Source: Parachlamydiaceae bacterium
GTDB lineage: Bacteria > Chlamydiota > Chlamydiia > Chlamydiales > Parachlamydiaceae
DNA: 14,301 bases
NCBI GenBank assembly: GCA_013698165.1
Contig: JACCVN010000200.1
Coordinates: 1-14,301, forward strand
Reading direction: 5' to 3'
Position numbers and translations under genes: made by a program. Below the pieces are notes generated by a model. That model saw nothing but the letters and a program-made list of their open reading frames with translations. It did no database searches and was not told the origin of the DNA. Positions 6,538-14,229 of the stretch are shown piece by piece (positions within the stretch are counted from its first letter, which is position 1; every line of letters starts with the position of its first letter).

Positions 6538-6632
6538 TGTAGCCTGCTGCGTCTCGCAGGAGGTGTTTAGAGAGGACAAAAAATAACGCGTAAGCGTCGC
6601 GCTGACTCCTCCCGCGAACGCAGCAGTCTACA
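6538..6632. repeat. Foldback (MITE-like) hairpin with imperfect 25-bp arms
   Basis: The left arm (6538-6563) begins TGTAGCCTGCTGCGT and ends CAGGAGG. The right arm (6608-6632) is its near reverse complement, beginning CCTCCCGCG and ending CAGCAGTCTACA. About 22 positions pair, with one bulge and two mismatches. Inside is a smaller stem, AGCG-TCG-CGCT (6593-6603). The local GC content is higher than that of the neighbours. It starts 18 bases beyond the stop of the kinase gene and could form its transcript end, but with no U-tract on that strand a mobile or dispersed hairpin repeat is at least as likely. Confidence 0.65.
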
Positions 6633-6641
6633 GAGCCAACA

Positions 6642-6666
6642 ATACTACCTTAACTGTGTACGAGTC
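6642..6666 (-). repeat. Short dispersed repeat, copy B, overlapping the kinase stop codon
   Basis: On the minus strand it begins GACTCGTACACAGTTAAGG and ends TAGTAT, differing from copy A at a few positions. It supplies the last codons (Leu-Val-His-Ser) and the TAA stop of the kinase gene, so the repeat was either inserted at or recruited as that gene's 3' end. Confidence 0.7.
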
Positions 6667-8491
6667 CATCAACGATGAGTTTTTTAATTGCATCAGTAAT
6701 ATTTGGGGGGGCTCCGGCGTTCATTAAGTCTAAATGTATTTGTTCGATTTTAGAATCTATATCGGTCTCACCGAAACCGCTAGGGATGGCCGATCCTTTT
6801 TTGAAAGCCATGAAGGGGGGGATTTTGCCAGTCCAAATATCATACAGAGAAAGGGCTAAAGCAAAAGCATCGTTTCTTGACATTTCAGGCATCAATTCTT
6901 TATTGAAATATTCCGTCATGGCCGCATCACTCATCGGATTAGTCGCATGAAGTTCCCTGACTTTTTCCATTTTATCAATTAGGGCGATATGCACACTGTT
7001 AGACGTATAAGGCATTGTACAGTGACCTAGAAGTTGTATAATATCCTCTGGATTACTCTCGGGATCGAGTAATTGTGCTTTGAAAATCTCTTCTAAGGTT
7101 TTGCTTGTGCTCGCAGAGCCGAAATCTGCCAGGACCAAGTGAACTTTGCTTTGGTCATCCACATTAAAAAACATATTTGCCGGCTTGATATCGCCATGAT
7201 AAACATTGTTATTTTTTAACGTTCTAAGCCCCTTTAAAACTTGTATAGAACATTCATATTTGTCCGAAGTTTCGTTAAGATAATCGTTCGGAATTTTGCA
7301 TAGTTTAACACCATCACCTGCATAGCGATAAGTCATGAATCCAATTTGGGCATCACTCCCTTTCATATAGTTAATGACAGTATGAGGGGGAACTTGAAGA
7401 CCGACCTGGTCGCCGTTTGGATTTAGCAAGTTAAGTATAGAGATTTCATTTAATAAATCGCTCCTTGCCTCTTGGGAGTCTTTAGAAAATTTAATCACCC
7501 AATTTGAGTCAATGTTCATGCCTTCCACGCCGTAAACTTTTCCGAATCCCCCTTCTTTCATAAATTCTGCTACTCGAGCCACTTCAATAGCTTTAGTTAT
7601 TATATCTCTCCTAAGCACAAAAGTATGACCTTCCATCTCAAAGGTATGGCTACCTCCGCGCTTTATTTTAGCAACTTCACTTTCTATACCAGCTTTCAAA
7701 TCTGCTCTTTTTGGCTCATTGATTTTTGTGAAAACCTTTTGGCAAATTAGATTTACAGCCTCAGATTTTTTCTGGATAAGGTTATTAGCAAGAATAGGTT
7801 TTGTTAGGATCGTATTATGTCTAGAGATAAATTCATCGAAAGTTTGATCTTTTTCAAGTGAAATTCTTGACTGATGTATCACTCCTTTATGATCTTTGAA
7901 GACTAAAAATTTTGAGGGATCCTCTTCATCATTACGTATTAAAAATGATCCGTTAGGTTTATTTAGTAATAATTCGTCTGCTTGTTCCCCCGTAAGAGTG
8001 CTGCCCTGATCAACTAGGCCTGCGACTGTCCTTGCTATCGGTTTACTGATTCCGGGTACCATTTCACTGCTTTCTGCTTTAGATTGGTCTTCAGGTGCGG
8101 TAGGTGTTTGAGGAGAATGAATGATGGGTTCTTTAACCGGAGCAGACTTTTTTATTGCTCCACGAACAAAAGGTGTCGCTGGCGCTATATTTTCCGGACT
8201 TTTAACCTTAGGCTTAACCTCAGAATGAGCTTCAGGAAAATTTGATTCACGAATATTTCCAATTGGAAGATCTTCTGTTTTCTTGGAAAGCGCCCTATCA
8301 AGGGTTTCTTTAACATCACCTTTTATATAAATGTGGCTTCTAAAATATGAAACTATTTCATGTTTAAAGGCTTTTATTATTGGAAAGTTTGTTTTTTTTA
8401 CTATAATCTCAGGCGGCTGGCCCTTTTTTGGTATAAATCTAGTATATTTTGATCCGTTTTGACCTAGATTGAAATCTGGACTATTATTCAT
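6650..8491 (-). CDS. SH2-like domain/Ser-Thr protein kinase, candidate secreted effector
   Basis: This 613-residue protein has four visible parts. Residues 1-160 are a polar, Pro/Lys/Glu-rich, mostly disordered region. Residues about 165-235 form an SH2-like domain: LTGEQADELLLNKP, then GSFLIRNDEEDPSKFLVF, then GVIHQSRI. Arg186 of FLIR corresponds to the phosphotyrosine-binding arginine of the eukaryotic FLVR motif. A linker follows. Residues about 305-575 are a protein kinase domain with glycine loop KEGGFGKVY (312-320), Lys334 in WVIKF, helix-C Glu349, catalytic loop YHGDIKPANMFF (Asp434, Lys436, Asn439) and LADFGSAS (Asp456). HGD replaces HRD, and every catalytic residue is present, so activity is expected. 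There is no membrane helix or PASTA domain, unlike PknB-type receptors. The chosen start is ATG 8491, with AGGGAGG five bases before it; GTG 8497 overlaps that site. The fusion suggests a type III secreted protein acting in the host. Secretion and target are inferred. Confidence 0.83.
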   Translation of the reverse strand: MNNSPDFNLGQNGSKYTRFIPKKGQPPEIIVKKTNFPIIKAFKHEIVSYFRSHIYIKGDVKETLDRALSKKTEDLPIGNIRESNFPEAHSEVKPKVKSPENIAPATPFVRGAIKKSAPVKEPIIHSPQTPTAPEDQSKAESSEMVPGISKPIARTVAGLVDQGSTLTGEQADELLLNKPNGSFLIRNDEEDPSKFLVFKDHKGVIHQSRISLEKDQTFDEFISRHNTILTKPILANNLIQKKSEAVNLICQKVFTKINEPKRADLKAGIESEVAKIKRGGSHTFEMEGHTFVLRRDIITKAIEVARVAEFMKEGGFGKVYGVEGMNIDSNWVIKFSKDSQEARSDLLNEISILNLLNPNGDQVGLQVPPHTVINYMKGSDAQIGFMTYRYAGDGVKLCKIPNDYLNETSDKYECSIQVLKGLRTLKNNNVYHGDIKPANMFFNVDDQSKVHLVLADFGSASTSKTLEEIFKAQLLDPESNPEDIIQLLGHCTMPYTSNSVHIALIDKMEKVRELHATNPMSDAAMTEYFNKELMPEMSRNDAFALALSLYDIWTGKIPPFMAFKKGSAIPSGFGETDIDSKIEQIHLDLMNAGAPPNITDAIKKLIVDGLVHS

Positions 8492-8519
8492 ATCCACCTC
8501 CCTTCAATGTATACAAATC

Positions 8520-8571
8520 ATTATAACAAGATAACTATTTTATTATACATTAAATTAATAGGGAATAGAAA
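8520..8571 (-). promoter_or_regulatory. Candidate promoter region of the kinase gene with two TATAAT boxes
   Basis: On the minus strand there are two perfect TATAAT hexamers, at 8542-8547 and 8520-8525, 29 to 51 bases upstream of ATG 8491. The upstream one has TTTCTA at 8566-8571 with an 18-base spacer; the downstream one has only GTATAA at 17 bases. Both -35 boxes are poor, which suggests a weak or activator-dependent promoter. Confidence 0.4.
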
Positions 8572-8605
8572 TTGAATAGTAAGCGAAGTAAACTAAATAA
8601 TCTCC

Positions 8606-9283
8606 TCAAAATGAGGAATTAGGCCCCTTTAAGAAGTCCACTTCTTCTTGTATAGATTCTCTACCTAAAATAACATTGCGATGGGGAAAACGTCCAAATT
8701 TTTCAATAATTATATAATGATTCCAAGCGTAGTTTGCATAGCTATCAAAAGTTGATTTCAATGAAATTGGTGCTGAAGCGGCAAGGGCATCAAATTTAGC
8801 AATCGATATTTTTTGAATTTCCAAGTTTTCAGAATGCTCCAAAGGAAGATAGAAAAATGCACGCTCTATAGGAAGCAGATGTAGATCAGCCCCCAAATCA
8901 ATTCCTTCCAAAGTTAATTCACAGCCTATTGAATCAAAGGTAAAAGCTTCAGGAGTACCTCGATAGATATTTCTGGAAAATTGGTCGACAAGAATGATCA
9001 GAGCCAAGCGACCTTTAGGGGATTTTTTCCAATTGTCGAGTTTATGGTTGGCAACTTCTAAGAGAAGATTCTCAAATCGTTCTCGTATTTCCGTATCGAC
9101 ATCTGCTCCACCGCTAAACCAGATCTTGGCCTTATCGTAAGGATAATCCTCTGCAGTTTGGAGATCACCAAACCAATAATTTAGTATATTATCGATGCGG
9201 GCATCATTTTGTTGTTCTGCATGGCAATATGTAAAACCAGATAGGCAAAAAATAACCGCTAATACTAACTTATAAACTTTCAT
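8606..9283 (-). CDS. DUF924 family protein with an N-terminal signal peptide
   Basis: This 225-residue protein matches DUF924 (PF06041) along its length: ILNYWFGD (33-40), KAKIWFSGG, GRLALIILVDQFSRNIYRGT (91-110), FFYLPLEHSENLEIQ (143-157), and FGRFPHRNVILGRESIQEEV (196-215). DUF924 proteins are helical, TPR-like and of unknown biochemical role; most are cytosolic. Here the domain is preceded by a typical export signal (MKVYK, then LVLAVIFCLSGFTY, with possible cleavage near CHA-EQQ), so this copy probably acts in the periplasm or outside. The start is supported by GAGG before ATG 9283 and a candidate promoter. It lies between the kinase and aconitase genes on the same strand, with its own promoter, so it is likely transcribed alone. 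Confidence 0.86.
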   Translation of the reverse strand: MKVYKLVLAVIFCLSGFTYCHAEQQNDARIDNILNYWFGDLQTAEDYPYDKAKIWFSGGADVDTEIRERFENLLLEVANHKLDNWKKSPKGRLALIILVDQFSRNIYRGTPEAFTFDSIGCELTLEGIDLGADLHLLPIERAFFYLPLEHSENLEIQKISIAKFDALAASAPISLKSTFDSYANYAWNHYIIIEKFGRFPHRNVILGRESIQEEVDFLKGPNSSF

Positions 9284-9333
9284 AATCCTCGAAGTTGTAA
9301 TAATAAATGATTATAATATCACAACTACAGAAT

Positions 9334-9363
9334 TTTATAGAATCGAAATTGTAGGCTTGACAA
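9334..9363 (-). promoter_or_regulatory. Candidate sigma70-type promoter of the DUF924 gene
   Basis: On the minus strand TTGTCA (9358-9363) and TATAAA (9334-9339) are separated by 18 bases, each one mismatch from consensus. The implied start is about 45 bases before ATG 9283. The box pair lies within an imperfect inverted repeat (CTACA...TGTAG, 9326-9353), a possible operator. Confidence 0.5.
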
Positions 9364-9394
9364 AAGGATTCTTTTTGATTTGCTTCAAGAATGT

Positions 9395-9414
9395 GTACGA
9401 GCCGAAGCTCGTAC
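9395..9414 (-). terminator. Hairpin with UUCG tetraloop downstream of aconitase
   Basis: A perfect 8-bp stem, GTACGAGC/GCTCGTAC, closes a loop that reads TTCG on the minus strand with a C-G closing pair, the very stable cUUCGg form. It starts 10 bases after the aconitase stop. No U-tract follows, so it may stabilise the mRNA 3' end rather than be a classical intrinsic terminator. Confidence 0.55.
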
Positions 9415-9424
9415 CCAAAACTCA

Positions 9425-12292
9425 TTATCCCCGTTCAGCGATGATCTGACGCAATACGTATGGCAAAATTCCGCCTTGACGGTAATATTCAACTTCGCTG
9501 GCGGTATCTAGTCGTGATAATAAATTGACTTGTCGCTTAAAACCATTTTTGGAGATCTCCAGAGTGATTTCTTCTTGAGGCTTAAGCTCATCGCCAATGC
9601 CAACTAATGAAAATAGCTCGTCACCAACTAGACCTAAACTTTCATGGCTTTCATCACCCAAGAATTGCAACGGCAACACACCCATCCCGATAAGATTACT
9701 GCGATGGATACGCTCAAAGCTGCGTGCTACAACCACTTTAACTCCTAACAAGGCAGTCCCTTTGGCCGCCCAATCTCGAGAGCTTCCCATTCCATAATCT
9801 TTACCAGTAAAGATGATCAAAGGTGTTTTTCTTTCATGGTATATTTGACATGCATCATAGATCGTCATGATTGTGCCCTCAGGCATCAGCTTTGTATAAC
9901 TGCCTTCTTGACCATCAGCTATTTTATTGCGGATGCGCACATTGGCAAATGTTCCTCTTATCATTACATCATGATTACCGCGACGACTTCCATAGCTATT
10001 AAATTCACTTTCTTTGACGCCCAACGACATGAGGTATTGGCCCGCAGAAGAATTTGGCTTGAAAGATCCTGCCGGAGAAATATGCTCAGTTGTGACGGAA
10101 TCTCCAAAGAGGGCTAAAGGCCGCATCTCGGTAAACTGATGAGAAACTTCAGGAATTTCAATTGTAAATTTATCAAAGTAGGGCGGCTTTTGGATATAAG
10201 TACTTTCAGGAGTCCAATCGTATCTAGATCCTTCCACAGAATGGATATCACGCCACAACGGATTTTCTCCTTGAAGATTCGCATATCTGGTCTGGAACAT
10301 CTCCGGTTGAACAGCAATTGAAATCGCTTCTTCGATCTCAGCACTTGTAGGCCAGATGTCGCGCAAGAAAACAGGTTTACCGTCTTGATCTCTGCCGATA
10401 GGATCTGTGTCCATATCGACATCAATTCTTCCCGCGATTGCAAATGCGACGACGAGAGGAGGTGACATTAGAAAGTTGGATTTTATTGCACTATTGATCC
10501 GCGCTTCAAAATTGCGGTTACCGCTAAGCACGCTTGCGGCAATGAGATCATGTTCTTTGATTGCTTTTTCAATTCTTTCTTCCAAAGGACCGCTATTACC
10601 AATGCAAGTTGTACAGCCATAAGCGACAAGCTGAAAGCCTAGATCATCCAAGTAGCGCTGCAAGCCGGCACGTTCAAGGTAATCTGTAACGACACGAGAA
10701 CCTGGCGCAAGACTCGTTTTTACCATTGGATTAACTCTTAGCCCTTTTTCAACAGCTTTTTTAGCAACTAAACCAGCAGCAATCATAACGCTTGGATTGC
10801 AGGTGTTTGTGCAGCTGGTTATGGCAGCAATGACAACTGAACCATGAGTGACAATGATATCGCAGGCTGCCCCTTCAAGATATCCGGGATCCACCACAGC
10901 GGAAGTATGAGGACGATTGGTGACCATTTCAGACTCGCTCCAAGAAGGCAGCGGGTTTTCCTGTTCAAGATTCTCTTTTCCACCGGTATCATGATGAATA
11001 CTTAACGAGAAGGAGCCACCGGGATGTACGCAAACTTTAGGAGCATTTTCATTTTTTCCATATCCGCCGTTTTGAGTAGAAGAAGTCAACAATTCGCGGA
11101 ATTTCTCTTTCAAGTCGGTCAGATCGATACGGTCCTGCGGCCGTTTTGGACCGGCCACGCATGATTTAATCGAAGCTAGATCCAAAGGCAGTACCTTTGT
11201 GAAATCAACTTCGCCTTCTTTTGGGATGCCATACATTTTTTGAGCAACAAAGTAGGCCTTTACCAGATCTATCTGCGACTGTGACCTTCCTGTAAGGCTT
11301 AGATAATCCAATGTTTTATCATCTACAGGAAAAAATCCTGCTGTAGCACCATATTCCGGGGCCATGTTGGCAATGGTAGCTCTATCGGCAACGCTTAAGC
11401 TTTCGACCCCTTCGCCAAAAAATTCCACAATTTTTCCGACAACTTTTTCCTGACGAAGCATCTCAGTAATTCTTAAGGTCATATCGGTTGCGGTAACTCC
11501 TTCTTTCAATCTACCGGAAAGTTTGACTCCGATTACTTCAGGGACCTGCATAAACAGTGGCTGGCCAAGCATAGCTGCTTCTGCTTCAATACCCCCGACC
11601 CCCCATCCAAGAACTCCAAGCCCGTTAATCATGGTTGTATGGGAATCAGTACCCACAAGAGTATCCGGAAATAGCAAATGTTCCTTTCCAATTTTCTTTT
11701 GACTGACAACAGTAGCAAGATGCTCTAAGTTGACTTGATGAACAATTCCAATTCCGGGAGGAACCACTTTAAAAGTACTAAAACCTTGCTGCCCCCATTT
11801 TAAAAAGGCAAAGCGTTCTCTATTGCGTTTAAGTTCTATCTCTAAGTTAAAAGCAAAGGCATCTTCAGTCCCTGATCGGTCAACCTGTACTGAGTGGTCC
11901 ACAATCAGGTCCACAGGAACTTTAGGCTCAACAATCATCGGGTCAAGTCCCAGGTCTGCAACCGCATCGCGCATTGCCGCTAAATCAACAACGAGAGGCA
12001 CTCCGGTAAAATCTTGCAAAAGGACTCGAGAAACGATGAAAGGAAAATCACCCTGATGAGCCTTTTGAGGATGCCAATTGGCTAAACGCTGCACATCGTC
12101 TTCAGTCGCTAACTTGCCATCGCAATTTCTAAGAAGGGCCTCCAACATGATACGAATGGATATGGGAAGTCGGCTGATTTTCCCGATTCCATTAGCCTCT
12201 AACGCCGGCAAGGAATAGAAAACACTATTTACGCCTGCAATGGTTTCGTGTGTAAGTGTATTGAATGGATTGACTAAATATTTCTTTTCCAT
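9425..12292 (-). CDS. acnA: Aconitate hydratase (AcnA/IRP1 type)
   Basis: This TCA-cycle enzyme interconverts citrate and isocitrate via cis-aconitate in the cytosol using a [4Fe-4S] cluster. Family blocks appear in order: LLRNCDGK, LVGTDSHTTMINGLGVLGWG (212-231), AGPKRPQDRI (380-389), AAITSCTNTCNPSVM (489-503), VKTSLAPGSRVV (524-535), YGCTTCIGNSGP (558-569), and in the swivel domain GDSVTTEHISPAG (730-742) and GKDYGMGSSRDWAAKG (830-845). Cluster ligands are Cys494, Cys560 and Cys563. At 955 residues it is about 60 longer than usual AcnA. The extra length is a Gly/Ser/Glu/Asn-rich stretch at about 404-478, between the RPQDRI block and the HGSVVIAAITSCTNT block, unlike the short linker of most homologues. 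The start ATG has GGCGGA upstream. Possession of aconitase fits environmental chlamydiae rather than Chlamydia. All long frames on the opposite strand here are shadows. Confidence 0.95.
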   Translation of the reverse strand: MEKKYLVNPFNTLTHETIAGVNSVFYSLPALEANGIGKISRLPISIRIMLEALLRNCDGKLATEDDVQRLANWHPQKAHQGDFPFIVSRVLLQDFTGVPLVVDLAAMRDAVADLGLDPMIVEPKVPVDLIVDHSVQVDRSGTEDAFAFNLEIELKRNRERFAFLKWGQQGFSTFKVVPPGIGIVHQVNLEHLATVVSQKKIGKEHLLFPDTLVGTDSHTTMINGLGVLGWGVGGIEAEAAMLGQPLFMQVPEVIGVKLSGRLKEGVTATDMTLRITEMLRQEKVVGKIVEFFGEGVESLSVADRATIANMAPEYGATAGFFPVDDKTLDYLSLTGRSQSQIDLVKAYFVAQKMYGIPKEGEVDFTKVLPLDLASIKSCVAGPKRPQDRIDLTDLKEKFRELLTSSTQNGGYGKNENAPKVCVHPGGSFSLSIHHDTGGKENLEQENPLPSWSESEMVTNRPHTSAVVDPGYLEGAACDIIVTHGSVVIAAITSCTNTCNPSVMIAAGLVAKKAVEKGLRVNPMVKTSLAPGSRVVTDYLERAGLQRYLDDLGFQLVAYGCTTCIGNSGPLEERIEKAIKEHDLIAASVLSGNRNFEARINSAIKSNFLMSPPLVVAFAIAGRIDVDMDTDPIGRDQDGKPVFLRDIWPTSAEIEEAISIAVQPEMFQTRYANLQGENPLWRDIHSVEGSRYDWTPESTYIQKPPYFDKFTIEIPEVSHQFTEMRPLALFGDSVTTEHISPAGSFKPNSSAGQYLMSLGVKESEFNSYGSRRGNHDVMIRGTFANVRIRNKIADGQEGSYTKLMPEGTIMTIYDACQIYHERKTPLIIFTGKDYGMGSSRDWAAKGTALLGVKVVVARSFERIHRSNLIGMGVLPLQFLGDESHESLGLVGDELFSLVGIGDELKPQEEITLEISKNGFKRQVNLLSRLDTASEVEYYRQGGILPYVLRQIIAERG

Positions 12293-12577
12293 GATTTTCC
12301 GCCTGGTTTTTAAGAATCTCTATTACCCGAAAGATACACTTTTTTGTTTTTATCCCCAATGGTGAAACCAATTCAAAAATCCAAAGGTAGGGGCATCATA
12401 TTTCTTCATTGGAATCTAAATCAATTAAACACACACTACGCAAATAAAATAGTACACTTCTAAGACCCTGTATTTAATAAAAACCTCCCTCATAAAATAT
12501 GTAGCTAGCTATTTCTATTACTGGTACATAAAAGACATGTCTTCTCACATCTACAAGTTTAATCTCGTGGAGGTCGT
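12293..12577. promoter_or_regulatory. Divergent AT-rich intergenic region between acnA and the orphan gene, with two short palindromes
   Basis: It must hold promoters for both genes. For acnA (minus) TTGGGG and TATCTT with 17 bases between them (about 12333-12361) are a weak candidate. For the plus-strand gene no good box pair is visible. Two perfect palindromes precede that gene: TAGCTAGCTA at 12502-12511 and AAGACATGTCTT at 12532-12543, the latter about 35 bases before its start and well placed for an operator. GGAGG lies four bases before ATG 12578. No RNA gene is seen. Confidence 0.4.
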
Positions 12578-14197
12578 ATGCAAATGCTTAAAAGTGATTG
12601 TTTTGAATACACTATTAGAAACACCGCGTGGGAAAAATATCTTTCCGATGACAAAAAAACCATTTCTGAAGATTTAGCAGAGAAATTATTAGGATTATTT
12701 ATAGAGCATAAATGGAATCTACCAAATCTGGAAAAAGCCATCCTGAACTATAAACATCCTGACATCACACCAAATATTAAATACTACTCGCTTGTCTGTG
12801 GAAAGGTTTCTATCTATGGACATCTTTTTAGAAAAGCTGTTTTCTTAAAAGACTCTCGCTATCTAAAAAATGCAAATGAAGCTGTAAAGCTTTATGCACT
12901 AAACGAAAGTCCCACAATTTTTTATGAAACGATTAAAAAATCAGAGTTGTCTGAAACTGAAAAAATTTTAGCAAAGGATTTTTTTGAAGATTTCCTACCG
13001 CTTGGACACATTATATCCAATCATTACTATAAACAAGCCCGTCAACCTATTACTGAAGATGAGATACTTCCCAAAATTCTCCCGGAACAAAGAGAAGAAA
13101 TCTTCAAAATCGTTGAGCGGCATATCAATCAATATATTTCCAGTAATCACACTGAGTATTTAAATATGCCTCTTTTTGAATCTCTCCAAAAAGAATTTAA
13201 GGTGGATCGCAAACAACTACTCAGTATCGCACTCACAGCTTACTGTCATTGTGCATATAAAGTGGTCTATTGTTTGAAAACTCCAACCGGTCATTCACCC
13301 GAAATATTAAACCGATCGGTCTATTCCGAAGAGATACCAGAGAATGCAGACATTGCTCTCAAGGAAATTGTCAAAAAGAACAAAGGCTGGTATCAAAGTT
13401 GGACAGGAAGCCCTGATCCATCATTTTCTACAGAATTTCATTTTTATCTAAGATCCTTAGCCCCTGCTATTGAAATGGACTTTGGTTTTTCAGCTCCTCA
13501 CCCAAATGATATTGTCAAAATAGCAATAAAAGAAGCGAATCGTTTTATAAGGAAAGAATGTCTAGAAATAGGGCATACAAACAAATTCATATATGAATAT
13601 AGTTATTTCTCCAGTGTGCTAAGAGAAAAATTAGAAGATCTAGCTGACGTTCAGCTTGATTTTCATACACCCTTTGATAAAACAACCATTATAGATGAAA
13701 ATAATAAAAAACTCCTAGCATGGTATAAATCTATATCAGAAAATGAGGATCCTCCCTTTAATTTAAAAATTCTTCAAAAGTTTTGTGCCACAATATTTGA
13801 AATGAGAAAGAATACCAAAAACACAACAGTTCTTCCGCTCGACAAATTAATAATGTGGACCCAAGACATTATCTTCAAAATAAGAATGAAATCGAGAATT
13901 AGACTAGAACATAATTACTATAATCTCCTTTACAAACTATCACTTCACATTTTTACCATTTATATTGATAAGCTCCCATTGGAACAGCAATGTAAACATA
14001 GAATCACTAAGAACTATATATTTAATGAAAATTGGTACATCAATTGGAGAAAAGAACACTGCCCCTCTTATACTCTGGAAGTCCTGAATCTCTTTAAATA
14101 CTTCTCTCCTCTCACTGAAGCACTTCCTTCACCATTGATGACACCTGAGGAACTTGAACTTCAGATCCTCGAAAGTCTTGAGGAATCTTTTCTGTAG
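12578..14197 (+). CDS. Hypothetical protein, 539 residues, no recognised family
   Basis: A well-formed gene: GTGGAGGT ribosome-binding site before ATG 12578 and 539 uninterrupted codons. The product is soluble with no signal peptide or membrane helix, AT-rich in codon use (many Lys, Ile, Asn, Glu) and apparently mostly helical. It has a TIRNTAWEKYLSD-like N-terminus, a Tyr/Phe-rich middle (GWYQSWTGSPDPSFSTEFHF at about 268-287, GFSAPHPNDIVKIAIKEANR nearby), a Lys/Arg-rich helix TQDIIFKIRMKSRIRLEHNY near residues 429-448, and an acidic leucine-rich end, TPEELELQILESLEESFL. I see no catalytic motif, repeat or zinc site that I can name. Environmental chlamydiae carry many lineage-specific proteins of this kind, some of them secreted effectors, but nothing in the sequence proves secretion. 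Its stop lies eight bases before the convergent partial gene at the right edge. Confidence 0.8.
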   Translation: MQMLKSDCFEYTIRNTAWEKYLSDDKKTISEDLAEKLLGLFIEHKWNLPNLEKAILNYKHPDITPNIKYYSLVCGKVSIYGHLFRKAVFLKDSRYLKNANEAVKLYALNESPTIFYETIKKSELSETEKILAKDFFEDFLPLGHIISNHYYKQARQPITEDEILPKILPEQREEIFKIVERHINQYISSNHTEYLNMPLFESLQKEFKVDRKQLLSIALTAYCHCAYKVVYCLKTPTGHSPEILNRSVYSEEIPENADIALKEIVKKNKGWYQSWTGSPDPSFSTEFHFYLRSLAPAIEMDFGFSAPHPNDIVKIAIKEANRFIRKECLEIGHTNKFIYEYSYFSSVLREKLEDLADVQLDFHTPFDKTTIIDENNKKLLAWYKSISENEDPPFNLKILQKFCATIFEMRKNTKNTTVLPLDKLIMWTQDIIFKIRMKSRIRLEHNYYNLLYKLSLHIFTIYIDKLPLEQQCKHRITKNYIFNENWYINWRKEHCPSYTLEVLNLFKYFSPLTEALPSPLMTPEELELQILESLEESFL

Positions 14198-14204
14198 ACT
14201 GAAG

Positions 14205-14229
14205 GCTAGTACACTGTCAAGGTAGTATT
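14205..14229 (+). repeat. Short dispersed repeat, copy C
   Basis: It begins GCTAGTACACTGTCAAGG and ends TAGTATT. It has the orientation opposite to copies A and B and differs from copy A by one base in the core. On the minus strand it encodes the last residues, NTTLTVY-stop, of the partial ORF at the right edge. The ten bases CTGTAGACTG just to its left (14192-14201) also occur, inverted, in the foldback hairpin next to copy B (6624-6633). Confidence 0.75.

Noticed and set aside
6183..6649. tRNA or other structured RNA gene in the repeat-rich gap
   Set aside because: No cloverleaf or T-loop pattern; the only structure is the foldback hairpin.
9597..12056. Several 60-109 codon ORFs overlapping aconitase on both strands
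   Set aside because: All lie within the intact aconitase frame and show no motifs of their own.
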